Shown here: positions 32,164-45,663 of the stretch, one piece after another
Layout: every line of letters begins with the position of its first letter
Position numbering within the stretch: position 1 is the stretch's first letter
Assembly: GCA_963989385.1 (NCBI GenBank)
Contig: OZ022502.1
Span: 10,431,001-10,495,000, forward strand
DNA from: Ctena decussata
Taxonomy: Eukaryota > Mollusca > Bivalvia > Lucinida > Lucinidae
DNA: 64,000 nt
Direction of reading: 5' to 3'
Position numbers and translations under genes: made by a program
The notes under the pieces: generated by a model
The model's input: only the letters and a program-made list of their open reading frames with translations
Told to the model about the DNA's origin: nothing
The model's database searches: none

Positions 32164-35100
32164 GATGGGGTGAATTACATTTTCCCTTGCGCATACCTCG
32201 TGTCATGATAAAACCAGTCTTATTTCATAAGCAAAACGCGCGTGTCTTGACTAGACGCATGCGCAATCAGAGCACGGTAGACTACACATGAGCGAAGACA
32301 TATCTTGGTACCTCCTGGTTGCGTATACATACATATTTCGCTGAAAATATTATGGGTTGAAGCACATTTTTTCCTTGCGCAGGCCATTTGGGTCGTGTCG
32401 TGATAAAGTCAGCCTTGTGGTGTATGCAAAACGCCTATGTCCAGACTAGTCTGTGCACTAGCACAATCAGAACAGGTTAGGCGCAATAAGTATGCCTTCT
32501 GGAAATCAAACGGTGAACTGCACTAACTCTGACAGACTACGCAGTTGCATAGACCTATCTTGGTACCCACTGTTTGCGTATAGTGTCAAACATATTTTGC
32601 CCGGACAAGGCTCATATCGTTTAAAGAGATGAGCATAAAATGCACGTGCAAATATAACCGACCCTTGATTATCAATGATGTAATCCAAGAGCTGCAAGAT
32701 TAAAAATAAATAAATAAAAATAACCGCAGTGATCCGAAATTTTGGGATAGATGTATCTGAGAAATCACTTTAGAATCAGATCAAGATGTGCAATGCGTCA
32801 TATCCTATCAGTATTTTTGACGCACTGTCAGCTACTTTTAGCATTTGTTTAAATTTTAGAATAATCTGGTAATTTAAAGGTGTCCCAATAGAGAGAGTAA
32901 ATAAAAACGATGGAAATTGTTTGAACAGCATTGCAAGACACCCAGCAGGCACATGTCGTCGTAATGATGTCAAAATGGGGTCGATGCGACGCTCCCATGC
33001 CGCATAGACGTCAATACGACGTCATTTCGACGTCATGTGCCTGCTGGGCAGTAAGTATTTCCCAGCGGGCACATGACGTCAGAATGACGTCGATGAAATG
33101 TAATGTTTGCGTCGACGTCAATGCGACGTCATTATAACGTTGTGTGCCTGCTGGGTAGTATGTATCAATGTGAAGATCTGATCCGTCTCCTTGAGCTTCC
33201 AATTAGGTATCCGTTTATCTGAATCAGAAAAAAATGAGCCGCGACAAGAGAAAGCAGCAAAGTGGAAGTGCGCCCATCGCAGACTCAGATCAGCCTGGGC
33301 ATCCGCCTAGTATGATCACAGTCTTTTCTAAGCGCTTTAACGGTAGCTAAGGATCTAACGTGGCGCGCTACCTTCATGTGGACAGCAAAGACTCTGATCA
33401 GACTGGGTGGATGCCCGGGCTTATCTGAGTCTGCGCTGGGCACACAACCACTTTGTTGGTTTTCTAGCATCGTGGTTCAAAATAATGATATTGGAAGTCT
33501 GCCCACAGTCATAGCTAATTTATTCTAGGTCCACGTTTCATTAACATCGATCTTCAGACGAAAGAAGCAATTCTCTAGGGAAAAGAAATAATGCCAGAAT
33601 TTGTGCATATTGCCAAAATTGATAAATTCTGCATTTCTATCATACAAAACTAAAATTGACAAGAAAAATGTCAGAACTGCCTTTTTAATTTACTTGTTAT
33701 TTTTTTATTTGTTTTAACTATTGCAGAACTTAAATGTACAGAAAATTAGATGTGCCTGCGTGTGGGTTTTGCTGCCCAAATATAGGTATGTGCTACATAG
33801 GAATTTTTGCAATCCTTTATTAGTCTTACGGGCCACCAGGGTTCATCTCCCATAAAGTGCAGGTTACTATGATGCTTATGTTGGTTTCATCTGTTTGTGC
33901 GATTGAAGGTACATCATTTTAGAGTCCAGATGCGCTGAAACAGGCGCACATGCTGCGACCTTGTACCCATGCCCCTGTGCTTGCACCACATCCATGTTGT
34001 AGCAGACAGACCGCAGTAAACAGTATCCAGGACGCAGTAGACAGACAGTAGACACTTCACTGGACAGTAAATAGTATACAGAAAACCGCGAACAACATGT
34101 ACTACTTTTCAGCATGCTCCAAAGCGAAGGGCGAGTGGACAGTGCACAGCAGACGGTAAACGGTCTATAACGTTGAGGGAAAAGTATCAGCTTTTGTCTG
34201 AAGTAAAAAGTAACCGTCAATATCATTGTTAATTCAACCAACGGCACAGTGACGTTTAACCAACGTAAATGACACGACGTTGTGTCAGCGTTGTGTGTCA
34301 GCTGAGCATGAGGAATAAATCTGTTATCATTGAATGTGGCTGGAATATTTAGTGTTGCGCCACGCGAAGAAAGTCTTCAGATGAGCATATGCACAGTCTG
34401 CTCAGTAAGTGCATGGAAAGTCAAACACGCAACATCTTACTAATTCCAGTACGTAATACACTTTTTCTGACTAGTCTAACATCTGGCAGAAAACTCGTTA
34501 CGGTGTAAAATCGATAACTCTGTACTACCTGTAAATTTTAGCCCTTGGCCATAAATGGGATTGCTTCCCTTTCCAGTGTTTTAATGGTTAATAGAGAGAA
34601 CTTAGAAAAATTTCGACCAAGCTTCGAATCAATAGTAAGCAAAATTAGGCGTTCAGGGAAGAAATTTCCCAATTAGCTTTGTATGTATAAAATACATCAT
34701 TGTAATCAGTGGAATAACAGCTTCTAGCTCATACGTTATAATAGATTCGCAAATGTTAATTTATATGTGTTATTTAGGTCCAAAAACGAAGATTCGCGTA
34801 ATTTGAATAAATTGTGTTAAGAAACTTATGGTTTATAGAAAGAAAACTATGGGCTCTGATGGAAGAAACTTCTCATTGACACATTTCTATGATTTTTATA
34901 CCAGATTAAAGAGCTTGAAATGCTCTTTCGTGCTAGACGTTATAATTTAATGTCGGAAAATATATTAAATAAGAAAATTTAACTTATTTATGAGCTTCTA
35001 TACATTTCCCTATTAAACTGAGAACCGCATACAGGTAACCGCTTATCTCCGGCCCTCTTGGAGATTATCGGAAAATCCCGTCACTATAACGAGAATTCTT

Positions 35101-36658
35101 CCCTATGGAATACTGTTTAATAAGATTTAAACAGTGGCACAATAAAAGTTTCACCCTGTAGCACGCCAAGAAACAAGTGCGTAATTGATGTGTGTGGCAG
35201 TGTGTGGGGAGGAGGGGTGTGTGTGTGTGTGTGGGGGGGGGGGGGGGGTGAAATGGCCTTTCAAGGCAGGTGAGGGGTATTAACGAATAGAAAGCTATGG
35301 AATTTTCGTTTCTCCAAATCTGGGTCCCTTCCTTTTTTGTTCTAAATAAAATTGAAAGGGGAGTAACAAACTAAGTGAATCTTTCGGCTTTTTCAGGCTT
35401 AGAAGCGATTTTATTTTCTTCATAAAAATGATGTTTTAAAATACGCACTTAATCCTTCAAAACGTTTGTACTTTCAGTTTCTAATTATAGATGCGTTGTA
35501 ATATCATGTAGCTTCTATCCGAATGTATGACCTTGCTAATTATCTGTGTGTACATAAAACAAATCTTTTAAAATTATGAGCTGTTTTATAGGTGTGAAAA
35601 ACTTTCGTTCCGAACCTTTAAGGAGAGATCCGGCACTGCTTAGACTGGTCTGCGTAAATGCGCATTCTATTCGGAAAAAATATAGTACGCACTGAAATTG
35701 ATATGATGTTGCGTGTTTTGATAACCTGACTCTCCCTGCACTTACTGAGCAGACTGCGCATATGTGAAAGCTGATATGCACAGTTCGCTTATGCTCACCT
35801 GAAGTGTTTTTTCGCGCGACACAACTCTAAATATTCTAACCACATTCAATGATTACAGATTTGTGCCTCAGGTTCAGCTGACACAGAACGCTGAAACAAC
35901 GGCGTGGCATTGACGTTGATTAAACGTTACTATGACGTTGAACTGACGTTGATATTGACGGTTTACATGTAACTTGAGACATAGCTGATTATATGAGGTG
36001 CAAATTTGTACTCAGTAATAAGGAGGCTCATTAAAGATGTTTTTCTATAGTTTATACACTGGGCACACACCATTGAATCACATTGAATCAACGTTGATTC
36101 AATGTTGATTCAGCGTTGATTCAATGATGATTCAGCATTTAATTTCCGCAGGCTTGGTGAGGCTGAACCGCAAACAGCGCAGATCCTGATATGACTGCTC
36201 TGCTAGGCCCGCAATGTGTGCCCCGGTAGTAAGAACAGCAGGATATTATAACTTTTACTGATCTCAAACTCTCGCGGCAGTGCAGGCTCTCTCGTAAACG
36301 ATGCACTGCACTTACTCTGACAGACAACGCAGTTACATGGACTTATCCTGGTACCCACTGTTTGTGTATAGCGTCAAACATATTTTACCCGGACAGGGCT
36401 AATAACATTCAAAACAAGAGATGAGCATAAAATGCACGTGAAAATAAGATCGACACTTGATTATCCTGATTGCCAATGATGTAACCCAAGAGCCTCACCC
36501 TCGGAAAATTGCCACATGCGACGAGAAGAATCAGTCCAGTCTGTGGTAACATGTATGCGTTCACAACATGTATAAGCAGTCTTGAGCATCATACACTGTG
36601 GCGTCGTAAAGAGCGCGAAAAGAAAAGACACTAATGGGACTGCATTCGCTTTTCCCAA
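32164..36658 (+). repeat. U3: satellite unit, 4,495 bp, 5S deleted
   Basis: Same deletion junction (about 34,180-34,197) and the same marker states as U2. It has a longer (GT)n(G)n tract (about 35,189-35,249), which accounts for most of the length difference. Confidence 0.9.
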
Positions 36659-39600
36659 GATGGGGTGAATTACATTTTCCCTTGCGCATACCTCGTGTCA
36701 TGATAAAACCAGTCTTATTTCATAAGCAAAACGCGCGTGTCTTGACTAGACGCATGCGCAATCAGAGCACGGTAGACTACACATGAGCGTAGACATATCT
36801 TGGTACCTCCTGGTTGCGTATACATACATATTTCGCTGAAAATATTATGGGTTGAAGCACATTTTTTCCTTGCGCAGGCCATTTGGGTCGTGTCGTGATA
36901 AAGTCAGCCTTGTGGTGTATGCAAAACGCCTATGTCCAGACTAGTCTGTGCACTAGCACAATCAGAACAGGTTAGGCGCAATAAGTATGCCTTCTGGAAA
37001 TCAAACGGCGAACTGCACTAACTCTGACAGACTACGCAGTTGCATAGACCTATCTTGGTACCCACTGTTTGCGTATAGTGTCAAACATATTTTGCCCGGA
37101 CAAGGCTCATATCGTTTAAAGAGATGAGCATAAAATGCACGTGCAAATATAACCGACCCTTGATTATCAATGATGTAATCCAAGAGCTGCAAGATTAAAA
37201 ATAAATAAATAAAAATAACCGCAGTGATCCGAAATTTTGGGATAGATGTATCTGAGAAATCACTTTAGAATCAGATCAAGATGTGCAATGCGTCATATCC
37301 TATCAGTATTTTTGACGCACTGTCAGCTACTTTTAGCATTTGTTTAAATTTTAGAATAATCTGGTAATTTAAAGGTGTCCCAATAGAGAGAGTAAATAAA
37401 AACGATGGAAATTGTTTGAACAGCATTGCAAGACACCCAGCAGGCACATGTCGTCGTAATGATGTCAAAATGGGGTCGATGCGACGCTCCCATGCCGCAT
37501 AGACGTCAATACGACGTCATTTCGACGTCATGTGCCTGCTGGGCAGTAAGTATTTCCCAGCGGGCACATGACGTCAGAATGACGTCGATGAAATGTAATG
37601 TTTGCGTCGACGTCAATGCGACGTCATTATAACGTTGTGTGCCTGCTGGGTAGTATGTATCAATGTGAAGATCTGATCCGTCTCCTTGAGCTTCCAATTA
37701 GGTATCCGTTTATCTGAATCAGAAAAAAATGAGCCGCGACAAGAGAAAGCAGCAAAGTGGAAGTGCGCCCATCGCAGACTCAGATCAGCCTGGGCATCCG
37801 CCTAGTATGATCACAGTCTTTTCTAAGCGCTTTAACGGTAGCTAAGGATCTAACGTGGCGCGCTACCTTCATGTGGACAGCAAAGACTCTGATCAGACTG
37901 GGTGGATGCCCGGGCTTATCTGAGTCTGCGCTGGGCACACAACCACTTTGTTGGTTTTCTCGCATCGTGGTTCAAAATAATGATATTGGAAGTCTGCCCA
38001 CAGTCATAGCTAATTTATTCTAGGTCCACGTTTCATTAACATCGATCTTCAGACGAAAGAAGCAATTCTCTAGGGAAAAGAAATAATGCCAGAATTTGTG
38101 CATATTGCCAAAATTGATAAATTCTGCATTTCTATCATACAAAACTAAAATTGACAAGAAAAATGTCAGAACTGCCTTTTTAATTTACTTGTTATTTTTT
38201 TATTTGTTTTAACTATTGCAGAACTTAAATGTACAGAAAATTAGATGTGCCTGCGTGTGGGTTTTGCTGCCCAAATATAGGTATGTGCTACATAGGAATT
38301 TTTGCAATCCTTTATTAGTCTTACGGGCCACCAGGGTTCATCTCCCATAAAGTGCAGGTTACTATGATGCTTATGTTGGTTTCATCTGTTTGTGCGATTG
38401 AAGGTACATCATTTTAGAGTCCAGATGCGCTGAAACAGGCGCACATGCTGCGACCTTGTACCCATGCCCCTGTGCTTGCACCACATCCATGTTGTAGCAG
38501 ACAGACCGCAGTAAACAGTATCCAGGACGCAGTAGACAGACAGTAGACACTTCACTGGACAGTAAATAGTATACAGAAAACCGCGAACAACATGTACTAC
38601 TTTTCAGCATGCTCCAAAGCGAAGGGCGAGTGGACAGTGCACAGCAGACGGTAAACGGTCTATAACGTTGAGGGAAAAGTATCAGCTTTTGTCTGAAGTA
38701 AAAAGTAACCGTCAATATCATTGTTAATTCAACCAACGGCACAGTGACGTTTAACCAACGTAAATGACACGACGTTGTGTCAGCGTTGTGTGTCAGCTGA
38801 GCATGAGGAATAAATCTGTTATCATTGAATGTGGCTGGAATATTTAGTGTTGCGCCACGCGAAGAAAGTCTTCAGATTAGCATATGCACAGTCTGCTCAG
38901 TAAGTGCATGGAAAGTCAAACACGCAACATCTTACTAATTCCAGTACGTAATACACTTTTTCTGACTAGTCTAACATCTGGCAGAAAACTCGTTACGGTG
39001 TAAAATCGATAACTCTGTACTACCTGTAAATTTTAGCCCTTGGCCATAAATGGGATTGCTTCCCTTTCCAGTGTTTTAATGGTTAATAGAGAGAACTTAG
39101 AAAAATTTCGACCAAGCTTCGAATCAATAGTAAGCAAAATTAGGCGTTCAGGGAAGAAATTTCCCAATTAGCTATGTATGTATAAAATACATCATTGTAA
39201 TCAGTGGAATAACAGCTTCTAGCTCATACGTTATAATAGATTCGCAAATGTTAATTTATATGTGTTATTTAGGTCCAAAAACGAAGATTCGCGTAATTTG
39301 AATAAATTGTGTTAAGAAACTTATGGTTTATAGAAAGAAAACTATGGGCTCTGATGGAAGAAACTTCTCATTGACACATTTCTATGATTTTTATACCAGA
39401 TTAAAGAGCTTGAAATGCTCTTTCGTGCTAGACGTTATAATTTAATGTCGGAAAATATATTAAATAAGAAAATTTAACTTATTTATGAGCTTCTATACAT
39501 TTCCCTATTAAACTGAGAACCGCATACAGGTAACCGCTTATCTCCGGCCCTCTTGGAGATTATCGGAAAATCCCGTCACTATAACGAGAATTCTTCCCTA

Positions 39601-41160
39601 TGGAATACTGTTTAATAAGATTTAAACAGTGGCACAATAAAAGTTTCACCCTGTAGCACGCCAAGAAACAAGTGCGTAATTGATGTGTGTGGCAGTGTGT
39701 GGGGAGGAGGGGTGTGTGTGTGTGTGTGTGTGGGTGGGGGGGGGGGGGGGTGAAATGGCCTTTCAAGGCAGGTGAGGGGTATTAACGAATAGAAAGCTAT
39801 GGAATTTTCGTTTCTCCAAATCTGGGTCCCTTCCTTTTTTGTTCTAAATAAAATTGAAAGGGGAGTAACAAACTAAGTGAATCTTTCGGCTTTTTCTGGC
39901 TTAGAAGCGATTTTATTTTCTTCATAAAAATGATGTTTTAAAATACGCACTTAATCCTTCAAAACGTTTGTACTTTCAGTTTCTAATTATAGATGCGTTG
40001 TAATATCATGTAGCTTCTATCCGAATGTATGACCTTGCTAATTATCTGTGTGTACATAAAACAAATCTTTTAAAATTATGAGCTGTTTTATAGGTGTGAA
40101 AAACTTTCGTTCCGAACCTTTAAGGAGAGATCCGGCACTGCTTAGACTGGTCTGCGTAAATGCGCATTCTATTCGGAAAAAATATAGTACGCACTGAAAT
40201 TGATATGATGTTGCGTGTTTTGATAACCTGACTCTCCCTGCACTTACTGAGCAGACTGCGCATATGTGAAAGCTGATATGCACAGTTCGCTTATGCTCAC
40301 CTGAAGTGTTTTTTCGCGCGACACAACTCTAAATATTCTAACCACATTCAATGATTACAGATTTGTGCCTCAGGTTCAGCTGACACAGAACGCTGAAACA
40401 ACGGCGTGGCATTGACGTTGATTAAACGTTACTATGACGTTGAACTGACGTTGATATTGACGGTTTACATGTAACTTGAGACATAGCTGATTATATGAGG
40501 TGCAAATTTGTACTCAGTAATAAGGAGGCTCATTAAAGATGTTTTTCTATAGTTTATACACTGGGCACACACCATTGAATCACATTGAATCAACGTTGAT
40601 TCAATGTTGATTCAGCGTTGATTCAATGATGATTCAGCATTTAATTTCCGCAGGCTTGGTGAGGCTGAACCGCAAACAGCGCAGATCCTGATATGACTGC
40701 TCTGCTAGGCCCGCAATGTGTGCCCCGGTAGTAAGAACAGCAGGATATTATAACTTTTACTGATCTCAAACTCTCGCGGCAGTGCAGGCTCTCTCGTAAA
40801 CGATGCACTGCACTTACTCTGACAGACAACGCAGTTACATGGACTTATCCTGGTACCCACTGTTTGTGTATAGCGTCAAACATATTTTACCCGGACAGGG
40901 CTAATAACATTCAAAACAAGAGATGAGCATAAAATGCACGTGAAAATAAGATCGACACTTGATTATCCTGATTGCCAATGATGTAACCCAAGAGCCTCAC
41001 CCTCGGAAAATTGCCACATGCGACGAGAAGAATCAGTCCAGTCTGTGGTAACATGTATGCGTTCACAACATGTATAAGCAGTCTTGAGCATCATACACTG
41101 TGGCGTCGTAAAGAGCGCGAAAAGAAAAGACACTAATGGGACTGCATTCGCTTTTCCCAA
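36659..41160 (+). repeat. U4: satellite unit, 4,502 bp, 5S deleted
   Basis: Same deletion. Marker states differ from U2/U3: CGGCGAAC (about 37,006), GATTAGC (about 38,876), GCTATGTATG (about 39,170) and CTGGCTTAG (about 39,896). It shares all four with U5, so U4 and U5 are probably a recent tandem duplication. Confidence 0.9.
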
Positions 41161-44100
41161 GATGGGGTGAATTACATTTTCCCTTGCGCATACCTCGTGT
41201 CATGATAAAACCAGTCTTATTTCATAAGCAAAACGCGCGTGTCTTGACTAGACGCATGCGCAATCAGAGCACGGTAGACTACACATGAGCGTAGACATAT
41301 CTTGGTACCTCCTGGTTGCGTATACATACATATTTCGCTGAAAATATTATGGGTTGAAGCACATTTTTTCCTTGCGCAGGCCATTTGGGTCGTGTCGTGA
41401 TAAAGTCAGCCTTGTGGTGTATGCAAAACGCCTATGTCCAGACTAGTCTGTGCACTAGCACAATCAGAACAGGTTAGGCGCAATAAGTATGCCTTCTGGA
41501 AATCAAACGGCGAACTGCACTAACTCTGACAGACTACGCAGTTGCATAGACCTATCTTGGTACCCACTGTTTGCGTATAGTGTCAAACATATTTTGCCCG
41601 GACAAGGCTCATATCGTTTAAAGAGATGAGCATAAAATGCACGTGCAAATATAACCGACCCTTGATTATCAATGATGTAATCCAAGAGCTGCAAGATTAA
41701 AAATAAATAAATAAAAATAACCGCAGTGATCCGAAATTTTGGGATAGATGTATCTGAGAAATCACTTTAGAATCAGATCAAGATGTGCAATGCGTCATAT
41801 CCTATCAGTATTTTTGACGCACTGTCAGCTACTTTTAGCATTTGTTTAAATTTTAGAATAATCTGGTAATTTAAAGGTGTCCCAATAGAGAGAGTAAATA
41901 AAAACGATGGAAATTGTTTGAACAGCATTGCAAGACACCCAGCAGGCACATGTCGTCGTAATGATGTCAAAATGGGGTCGATGCGACGCTCCCATGCCGC
42001 ATAGACGTCAATACGACGTCATTTCGACGTCATGTGCCTGCTGGGCAGTAAGTATTTCCCAGCGGGCACATGACGTCAGAATGACGTCGATGAAATGTAA
42101 TGTTTGCGTCGACGTCAATGCGACGTCATTATAACGTTGTGTGCCTGCTGGGTAGTATGTATCAATGTGAAGATCTGATCCGTCTCCTTGAGCTTCCAAT
42201 TAGGTATCCGTTTATCTGAATCAGAAAAAAATGAGCCGCGACAAGAGAAAGCAGCAAAGTGGAAGTGCGCCCATCGCAGACTCAGATCAGCCTGGGCATC
42301 CGCCTAGTATGATCACAGTCTTTTCTAAGCGCTTTAACGGTAGCTAAGGATCTAACGTGGCGCGCTACCTTCATGTGGACAGCAAAGACTCTGATCAGAC
42401 TGGGTGGATGCCCGGGCTTATCTGAGTCTGCGCTGGGCACACAACCACTTTGTTGGTTTTCTCGCATCGTGGTTCAAAATAATGATATTGGAAGTCTGCC
42501 CACAGTCATAGCTAATTTATTCTAGGTCCACGTTTCATTAACATCGATCTTCAGACGAAAGAAGCAATTCTCTAGGGAAAAGAAATAATGCCAGAATTTG
42601 TGCATATTGCCAAAATTGATAAATTCTGCATTTCTATCATACAAAACTAAAATTGACAAGAAAAATGTCAGAACTGCCTTTTTAATTTACTTGTTATTTT
42701 TTTATTTGTTTTAACTATTGCAGAACTTAAATGTACAGAAAATTAGATGTGCCTGCGTGTGGGTTTTGCTGCCCAAATATAGGTATGTGCTACATAGGAA
42801 TTTTTGCAATCCTTTATTAGTCTTACGGGCCACCAGGGTTCATCTCCCATAAAGTGCAGGTTACTATGATGCTTATGTTGGTTTCATCTGTTTGTGCGAT
42901 TGAAGGTACATCATTTTAGAGTCCAGATGCGCTGAAACAGGCGCACATGCTGCGACCTTGTACCCATGCCCCTGTGCTTGCACCACATCCATGTTGTAGC
43001 AGACAGACCGCAGTAAACAGTATCCAGGACGCAGTAGACAGACAGTAGACACTTCACTGGACAGTAAATAGTATACAGAAAACCGCGAACAACATGTACT
43101 ACTTTTCAGCATGCTCCAAAGCGAAGGGCGAGTGGACAGTGCACAGCAGACGGTAAACGGTCTATAACGTTGAGGGAAAAGTATCAGCTTTTGTCTGAAG
43201 TAAAAAGTAACCGTCAATATCATTGTTAATTCAACCAACGGCACAGTGACGTTTAACCAACGTAAATGACACGACGTTGTGTCAGCGTTGTGTGTCAGCT
43301 GAGCATGAGGAATAAATCTGTTATCATTGAATGTGGCTGGAATATTTAGTGTTGCGCCACGCGAAGAAAGTCTTCAGATTAGCATATGCACAGTCTGCTC
43401 AGTAAGTGCATGGAAAGTCAAACACGCAACATCTTACTAATTCCAGTACGTAATACACTTTTTCTGACTAGTCTAACATCTGGCAGAAAACTCGTTACGG
43501 TGTAAAATCGATAACTCTGTACTACCTGTAAATTTTAGCCCTTGGCCATAAATGGGATTGCTTCCCTTTCCAGTGTTTTAATGGTTAATAGAGAGAACTT
43601 AGAAAAATTTCGACCAAGCTTCGAATCAATAGTAAGCAAAATTAGGCGTTCAGGGAAGAAATTTCCCAATTAGCTATGTATGTATAAAATACATCATTGT
43701 AATCAGTGGAATAACAGCTTCTAGCTCATACGTTATAATAGATTCGCAAATGTTAATTTATATGTGTTATTTAGGTCCAAAAACGAAGATTCGCGTAATT
43801 TGAATAAATTGTGTTAAGAAACTTATGGTTTATAGAAAGAAAACTATGGGCTCTGATGGAAGAAACTTCTCATTGACACATTTCTATGATTTTTATACCA
43901 GATTAAAGAGCTTGAAATGCTCTTTCGTGCTAGACGTTATAATTTAATGTCGGAAAATATATTAAATAAGAAAATTTAACTTATTTATGAGCTTCTATAC
44001 ATTTCCCTATTAAACTGAGAACCGCATACAGGTAACCGCTTATCTCCGGCCCTCTTGGAGATTATCGGAAAATCCCGTCACTATAACGAGAATTCTTCCC

Positions 44101-45663
44101 TATGGAATACTGTTTAATAAGATTTAAACAGTGGCACAATAAAAGTTTCACCCTGTAGCACGCCAAGAAACAAGTGCGTAATTGATGTGTGTGGCAGTGT
44201 GTGGGGAGGAGGGGTGTGTGTGTGTGTGTGTGTGGGTGGGGGGGGGGGGGGGGTGAAATGGCCTTTCAAGGCAGGTGAGGGGTATTAACGAATAGAAAGC
44301 TATGGAATTTTCGTTTCTCCAAATCTGGGTCCCTTCCTTTTTTGTTCTAAATAAAATTGAAAGGGGAGTAACAAACTAAGTGAATCTTTCGGCTTTTTCT
44401 GGCTTAGAAGCGATTTTATTTTCTTCATAAAAATGATGTTTTAAAATACGCACTTAATCCTTCAAAACGTTTGTACTTTCAGTTTCTAATTATAGATGCG
44501 TTGTAATATCATGTAGCTTCTATCCGAATGTATGACCTTGCTAATTATCTGTGTGTACATAAAACAAATCTTTTAAAATTATGAGCTGTTTTATAGGTGT
44601 GAAAAACTTTCGTTCCGAACCTTTAAGGAGAGATCCGGCACTGCTTAGACTGGTCTGCGTAAATGCGCATTCTATTCGGAAAAAATATAGTACGCACTGA
44701 AATTGATATGATGTTGCGTGTTTTGATAACCTGACTCTCCCTGCACTTACTGAGCAGACTGCGCATATGTGAAAGCTGATATGCACAGTTCGCTTATGCT
44801 CACCTGAAGTGTTTTTTCGCGCGACACAACTCTAAATATTCTAACCACATTCAATGATTACAGATTTGTGCCTCAGGTTCAGCTGACACAGAACGCTGAA
44901 ACAACGGCGTGGCATTGACGTTGATTAAACGTTACTATGACGTTGAACTGACGTTGATATTGACGGTTTACATGTAACTTGAGACATAGCTGATTATATG
45001 AGGTGCAAATTTGTACTCAGTAATAAGGAGGCTCATTAAAGATGTTTTTCTATAGTTTATACACTGGGCACACACCATTGAATCACATTGAATCAACGTT
45101 GATTCAATGTTGATTCAGCGTTGATTCAATGATGATTCAGCATTTAATTTCCGCAGGCTTGGTGAGGCTGAACCGCAAACAGCGCAGATCCTGATATGAC
45201 TGCTCTGCTAGGCCCGCAATGTGTGCCCCGGTAGTAAGAACAGCAGGATATTATAACTTTTACTGATCTCAAACTCTCGCGGCAGTGCAGGCTCTCTCGT
45301 AAACGATGCACTGCACTTACTCTGACAGACAACGCAGTTACATGGACTTATCCTGGTACCCACTGTTTGTGTATAGCGTCAAACATATTTTACCCGGACA
45401 GGGCTAATAACATTCAAAACAAGAGATGAGCATAAAATGCACGTGAAAATAAGATCGACACTTGATTATCCTGATTGCCAATGATGTAACCCAAGAGCCT
45501 CACCCTCGGAAAATTGCCACATGCGACGAGAAGAATCAGTCCAGTCTGTGGTAACATGTATGCGTTCACAACATGTATAAGCAGTCTTGAGCATCATACA
45601 CTGTGGCGTCGTAAAGAGCGCGAAAAGAAAAGACACTAATGGGACTGCATTCGCTTTTCCCAA
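41161..45663 (+). repeat. U5: satellite unit, 4,503 bp, 5S deleted
   Basis: Near twin of U4, with the same four private or semi-private marker states; the main difference is the (GT)n(G)n tract at about 44,186-44,254. Confidence 0.9.
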